This document shows, piece by piece, positions 61,420 through 64,000 of a stretch of DNA of 64,000 nucleotides. The notes under the pieces are model-generated. The model searched no databases. It saw nothing but the letters and a program-made list of their open reading frames with translations, and was not told the DNA's origin. The stretch spans positions 40,324-104,323 of the forward strand of contig SVGB01000008.1 of the NCBI GenBank assembly GCA_015056565.1. The letters are read 5' to 3'. The position numbers and the translations under genes are program-made. Numbering within the stretch: position 1 is the first letter of the stretch; each line of letters opens with the position of its first letter. The DNA comes from Butyrivibrio sp. (GTDB taxonomy: Bacteria > Bacillota > Clostridia > Lachnospirales > Lachnospiraceae).

Positions 61420-62640
61420 TCAATAATTACTGATGACTTCTTCTACCATTGAAAGATAAAATTCTGCCAACACCTTTATATTATCACTATTATGGCTGTT
61501 CAATTCCTTATTACCAACTGTCCTTCTTTTACCTTCAAGCAACAACTTCATTTCATCTGCTAGATTTTTAGAATTCTTAGCCTCGAAATGCCTAATTAAC
61601 TCTGAATCTCCAACTTCATTATTAACCCTAATGTCAGCCATAATCGACGGCACCATAAGCGAATACGCATTATAAACCGAACAGCCACCCGGATCGCCTT
61701 CAAAAAGCGATGGTTGAATAAGTGCCACTGAATCTTTTATCATCTGAATCTGATCCATTTTAGGAATAAATCCTACAAAAAAAACATTCTTTTCAAGTTG
61801 AAGCTCTTCAACCATTTTTTTTAGCTCGTCACAGTATTCTCCGTCACGATCATCAGAATACATCCTTCCTGTGCACACAAGGCCAACGTCATTATATCCC
61901 GCATCAACCACTTGCTTCATGGCCTTAATCGCTGTCATATGATTCTTATGTATCCAAAACTGATTAGAAATAATGAAATACTTCCGTGGAAGATTATATT
62001 TAGATATATCAATAGCGCACTCAATAAAAGCCTTCGGTGCAAAAGGTGCAAATGGCTGTACAAACACTTTGTAATCCCCTGGATAAAAGTGTTCCAGGTC
62101 GTTCTTCACTGATTCTGATGTTGCAATAAAAAACTTGGTGTTTTGGACCTGTCTTTTGCTATTATTCTCTCTATAAGTCAATGTCGCTTCATCAAACAAT
62201 TCTGGAAGGTATTTTTCCTGAAAATCAGCAATATACCCAATCCAGGGTGTCTTTATTTGAGGATAATAATCTCTTAACACTGGGAAACAGATATCTGCTC
62301 CAATTTTCTTTAGTGTCTTGTCAAGGCTTTTTCCTTTGTCATCATATATCCTCTTGATGTGCTTCCTATAAAAAACAACCGAAATCTCCGGACAAAGTAC
62401 ACTAAAAACGCTGGTAACTCTCTCAATATTTTTCTTTTCACCCAAATCCCATTTTTTAATCAACCGTCTTGCGATTCTCAATGGGAAATATTCCCTAGGA
62501 ATCACAAGATACATCTTAATACTATAGTCAACATATTTATTTGCAAACTGAAATACACATGCGATATTAGAAAGGAAATCTGTCCCACCATCCCATGTGT
62601 ATAATCCATCAGCCAATAAAGCTACCGTTAAATTCTTCAT
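61420..62640 (-). CDS. Family 4 glycosyltransferase
   Basis: A 406-residue GT-B enzyme. The N-terminal half has WDGGTDFLSNIACVF; the C-terminal half has YFIISNQFWIHKNHMTAIKAM, VGFIPKMDQIQMIKDS and PSLFEGDPGGCSVYNAYSL. The last motif sits where the EX7E donor site lies but is altered (E-G-D-P-G-G-C), a variant seen in some GT4 members. It starts 2 bp after the DegT gene and is likely co-translated. Confidence 0.9.
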   Translation of the reverse strand: MKNLTVALLADGLYTWDGGTDFLSNIACVFQFANKYVDYSIKMYLVIPREYFPLRIARRLIKKWDLGEKKNIERVTSVFSVLCPEISVVFYRKHIKRIYDDKGKSLDKTLKKIGADICFPVLRDYYPQIKTPWIGYIADFQEKYLPELFDEATLTYRENNSKRQVQNTKFFIATSESVKNDLEHFYPGDYKVFVQPFAPFAPKAFIECAIDISKYNLPRKYFIISNQFWIHKNHMTAIKAMKQVVDAGYNDVGLVCTGRMYSDDRDGEYCDELKKMVEELQLEKNVFFVGFIPKMDQIQMIKDSVALIQPSLFEGDPGGCSVYNAYSLMVPSIMADIRVNNEVGDSELIRHFEAKNSKNLADEMKLLLEGKRRTVGNKELNSHNSDNIKVLAEFYLSMVEEVISNY

Positions 62641-62642
62641 TA

Positions 62643-63740
62643 CTATTGTCTTTCTGCAAAAAAGCTCTTTATTGCGTCAATAACATAATCTATTTCTTCA
62701 TCCTTTATAGCTGGAAAACTAGGTAGATTTATCCCTCTATATGCAAGATACTCTGCATTAACGTGCTTCTGATACTTATGAGAATACATTGGCATAGTAT
62801 GCACAGGATAAAATGTCGGTCTTGTCTCAACACCCTTTTCCTCCATATATGCTCTTAAGTTATCTCTCTCATTGGCATCATCTAATATGATACTGCACAT
62901 CCAATAAGTATGTTTAACTTCTCCTATTGGATCCATAGTCTTAAGCGGTAGTCCCTTAAGCCCTTCTCTATAGCGGGCAGCTATATCGATCTTCCTGTTT
63001 ATAAATCTATCAATATTTTCTAGCTGGGCACATCCGATTGCTGCTTGAATATTAGTCATACGGAAATTGTAACCTATAATGTCGCTCCAATACATCCTAT
63101 ACTTAGCGTTTCCTTGATCTTTGATTCTCATCGCACGCTCATAAAGGGATATATCATTGGTTAGAACCATACCCCCTTCACCTGTTGTGATAGTTTTGTT
63201 TCCGAAAAAACTAAAACAGGCTATATCACCAAAAGATCCCACCTTCTGCCCCTTAAATTCAGATCCGATAGCCTCAGCGCAATCCTCTACCATAAAGAGA
63301 TTATGCTCTTTACATATTTCTGTTAACTCATCCATATCACATGGATGTCCATAGAGATGAACAACTATGATTGCTTTTGTTTTATCAGTAATTTTCTTTT
63401 TTACATCCTCAGGATCCATCTGCCAACTATCACGCCTGGAATCAACAAAAACAGGTGTTGCTCCAACATATGAAATGGCATTAACTGAAGCAACGTAAGT
63501 AAAGCTGGGTACGATAACCTCATCGCCCTCAGTGATACCAAGAGTGAGCATAGCAAGGTGTAGCGCCACTGTACCATTGAACACACCAACGCCATATTGC
63601 GTTCCAATATAAGTAGAGAACTCCTTCTCAAATCTTGGAACATATTTCCCCTTCCATGAAATCCACTCTGTATCAATACAGTCCACTACATATTCTTTTT
63701 CTTTGCCTATAAGGCTTGGCTTATATACTGGAATCTTCAT
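62643..63740 (-). CDS. DegT/DnrJ/EryC1/StrS aminotransferase (perosamine/4-amino sugar type)
   Basis: A 365-residue PLP enzyme that aminates a keto nucleotide sugar. It has VGVFNGTVALHLAM, VIVPSFTYVASVNAI, VVHLYGHPCDMDEL, VEDCAEAIGSE and SFFGNKTITTGEGG, whose lysine binds PLP. RPTFYPVHTMPMYSH near the C-terminus is typical of perosamine-synthase-like members. A 4-keto-6-deoxy substrate could come from RfbB at the other end of the window or from GDP-mannose dehydratase. It is the first gene of the AT-rich cluster. Confidence 0.93.
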   Translation of the reverse strand: MKIPVYKPSLIGKEKEYVVDCIDTEWISWKGKYVPRFEKEFSTYIGTQYGVGVFNGTVALHLAMLTLGITEGDEVIVPSFTYVASVNAISYVGATPVFVDSRRDSWQMDPEDVKKKITDKTKAIIVVHLYGHPCDMDELTEICKEHNLFMVEDCAEAIGSEFKGQKVGSFGDIACFSFFGNKTITTGEGGMVLTNDISLYERAMRIKDQGNAKYRMYWSDIIGYNFRMTNIQAAIGCAQLENIDRFINRKIDIAARYREGLKGLPLKTMDPIGEVKHTYWMCSIILDDANERDNLRAYMEEKGVETRPTFYPVHTMPMYSHKYQKHVNAEYLAYRGINLPSFPAIKDEEIDYVIDAIKSFFAERQ

Positions 63741-63777
63741 AGCTCGTCTTCTTTCTTTAATTCTTTTTTTACAGTAT

Positions 63778-63807
63778 ATTATACTTTAATCTATCCCGTC
63801 CTGTCAC
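63778..63807 (-). promoter_or_regulatory. Probable promoter of the 63740-50030 glycan cluster
   Basis: On the minus strand GTGACA (63807-63802) and a perfect TATAAT (63783-63778) are 18 bp apart. Transcription would start near 63771, about 30 nt before the ATG at 63740. It probably serves the whole cluster, since downstream gaps are short. Confidence 0.6.
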
Positions 63808-63941
63808 ATCAACATTTATACCATTTACCATTGCATTCCATTTATGAATGCCTCTTAAAAACTATCCATTAACATATCGGAACACCTCTCTATGCACTCA
63901 ACAACAAAATAATCCGGGTTTAAATTGATGATTCTTGTAAC

Positions 63942-63995
63942 ATCCGGACAGGATTCTTGAATTATCCGGACACGTAATCTTTTATTATCCGGACA
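63942..63995. repeat. Three ATCCGGACA direct repeats at the window edge
   Basis: ATCCGGACA occurs at 63942-63950, 63964-63972 and 63987-63995, spaced 22 and 23 bp; a partial AATCCGGG lies at 63910-63917. The core TCCGGA is palindromic. Multiple short repeats of this type are found at the ends of some insertion sequences (for example IS21-type), so an element may begin here and continue beyond the window. No gene is seen in 63741-64000. Confidence 0.6.
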
Positions 63996-64000
63996 AGCAT

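Overview
The window looks like a chromosomal segment of an anaerobic Lachnospiraceae-type Firmicute (Butyrivibrio or Pseudobutyrivibrio-like). The base composition is moderately low GC, Shine-Dalgarno sequences are strong, and the protein families (GH25 lysozyme with Big_2 repeats, DUF6056-like membrane proteins, MBOAT/SGNH pairs) are typical of that family. The genus is an inference. Nearly the whole window is a cell-surface glycopolymer locus. There are no rRNA, tRNA or CRISPR features.

Layout. 1-1856 (-): rfbB and the start of rfbA (dTDP-6-deoxysugar precursor). 1986-5931 (+): a polyprenyl-phosphate glycosyltransferase between two DUF6056-like GT-C candidates. 5928-11067 (-): a polytopic membrane protein and a membrane-anchored GH25 lysozyme with a very acidic cytoplasmic tail. 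11150-12258 (-): a type VII toxin-antitoxin pair (HepT plus an XRE-MntA fusion) with its own operator repeats. 12446-16786 (+): an MBOAT acyltransferase and its SGNH partner, the latter split by an IS1634/IS4-type element. 16803-35943 (-): a long operon-like run with two more MBOAT/SGNH pairs, several GT-C-like membrane proteins, an SMR-type flippase pair, a degenerate SGNH protein, uridine kinase, an FAD oxidoreductase and a UbiA-type prenyltransferase. It is interrupted by a DUF4143-type ATPase with four upstream 33-bp repeats. 36151-41389 (+): an SGNH lipoprotein, a CotH-family kinase and a membrane protein. 41420-49952 (-): Mn/Fe superoxide dismutase, the chain-initiating sugar-phosphate transferase, a UDP-uronate epimerase, two GT-C-like proteins, a radical SAM/SPASM protein and a polyprenyl-phosphate GT2. 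50030-63740 (-): a visibly more AT-rich glycan assembly cluster (DegT aminotransferase, two GT4, asparagine-synthase-like ligase, CapA-like phosphoesterase, acyltransferase-3, GT11, a GNT-I-like transferase, WecG/TagA GT26, GT2, two membrane proteins) with a recognisable promoter upstream.

How it fits together (inference). The 47916-49334 transferase starts a repeat unit on undecaprenyl phosphate. The WecG/TagA, GT4, GT2 and GT11 enzymes extend it in the cytoplasm. After export, GT-C enzymes fed by the two polyprenyl-phosphate GT2 enzymes, the UbiA branch and the SMR flippase add extracytoplasmic side groups, and the MBOAT/SGNH pairs and acyltransferase-3 add acyl groups. I do not see a Wzx flippase, a clear Wzy polymerase or a TagGH-type ABC exporter, so export genes probably lie outside the window.

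The points most worth a second look are the IS promoter whose TATAAT box sits inside a palindrome that can hide its own ribosome binding site, the XRE-MntA/HepT module, the 33-bp repeat array in front of the ATPase, the SGNH homologue that has lost its nucleophile, and the density of GT-C-like proteins sharing DDF and APGN motifs.
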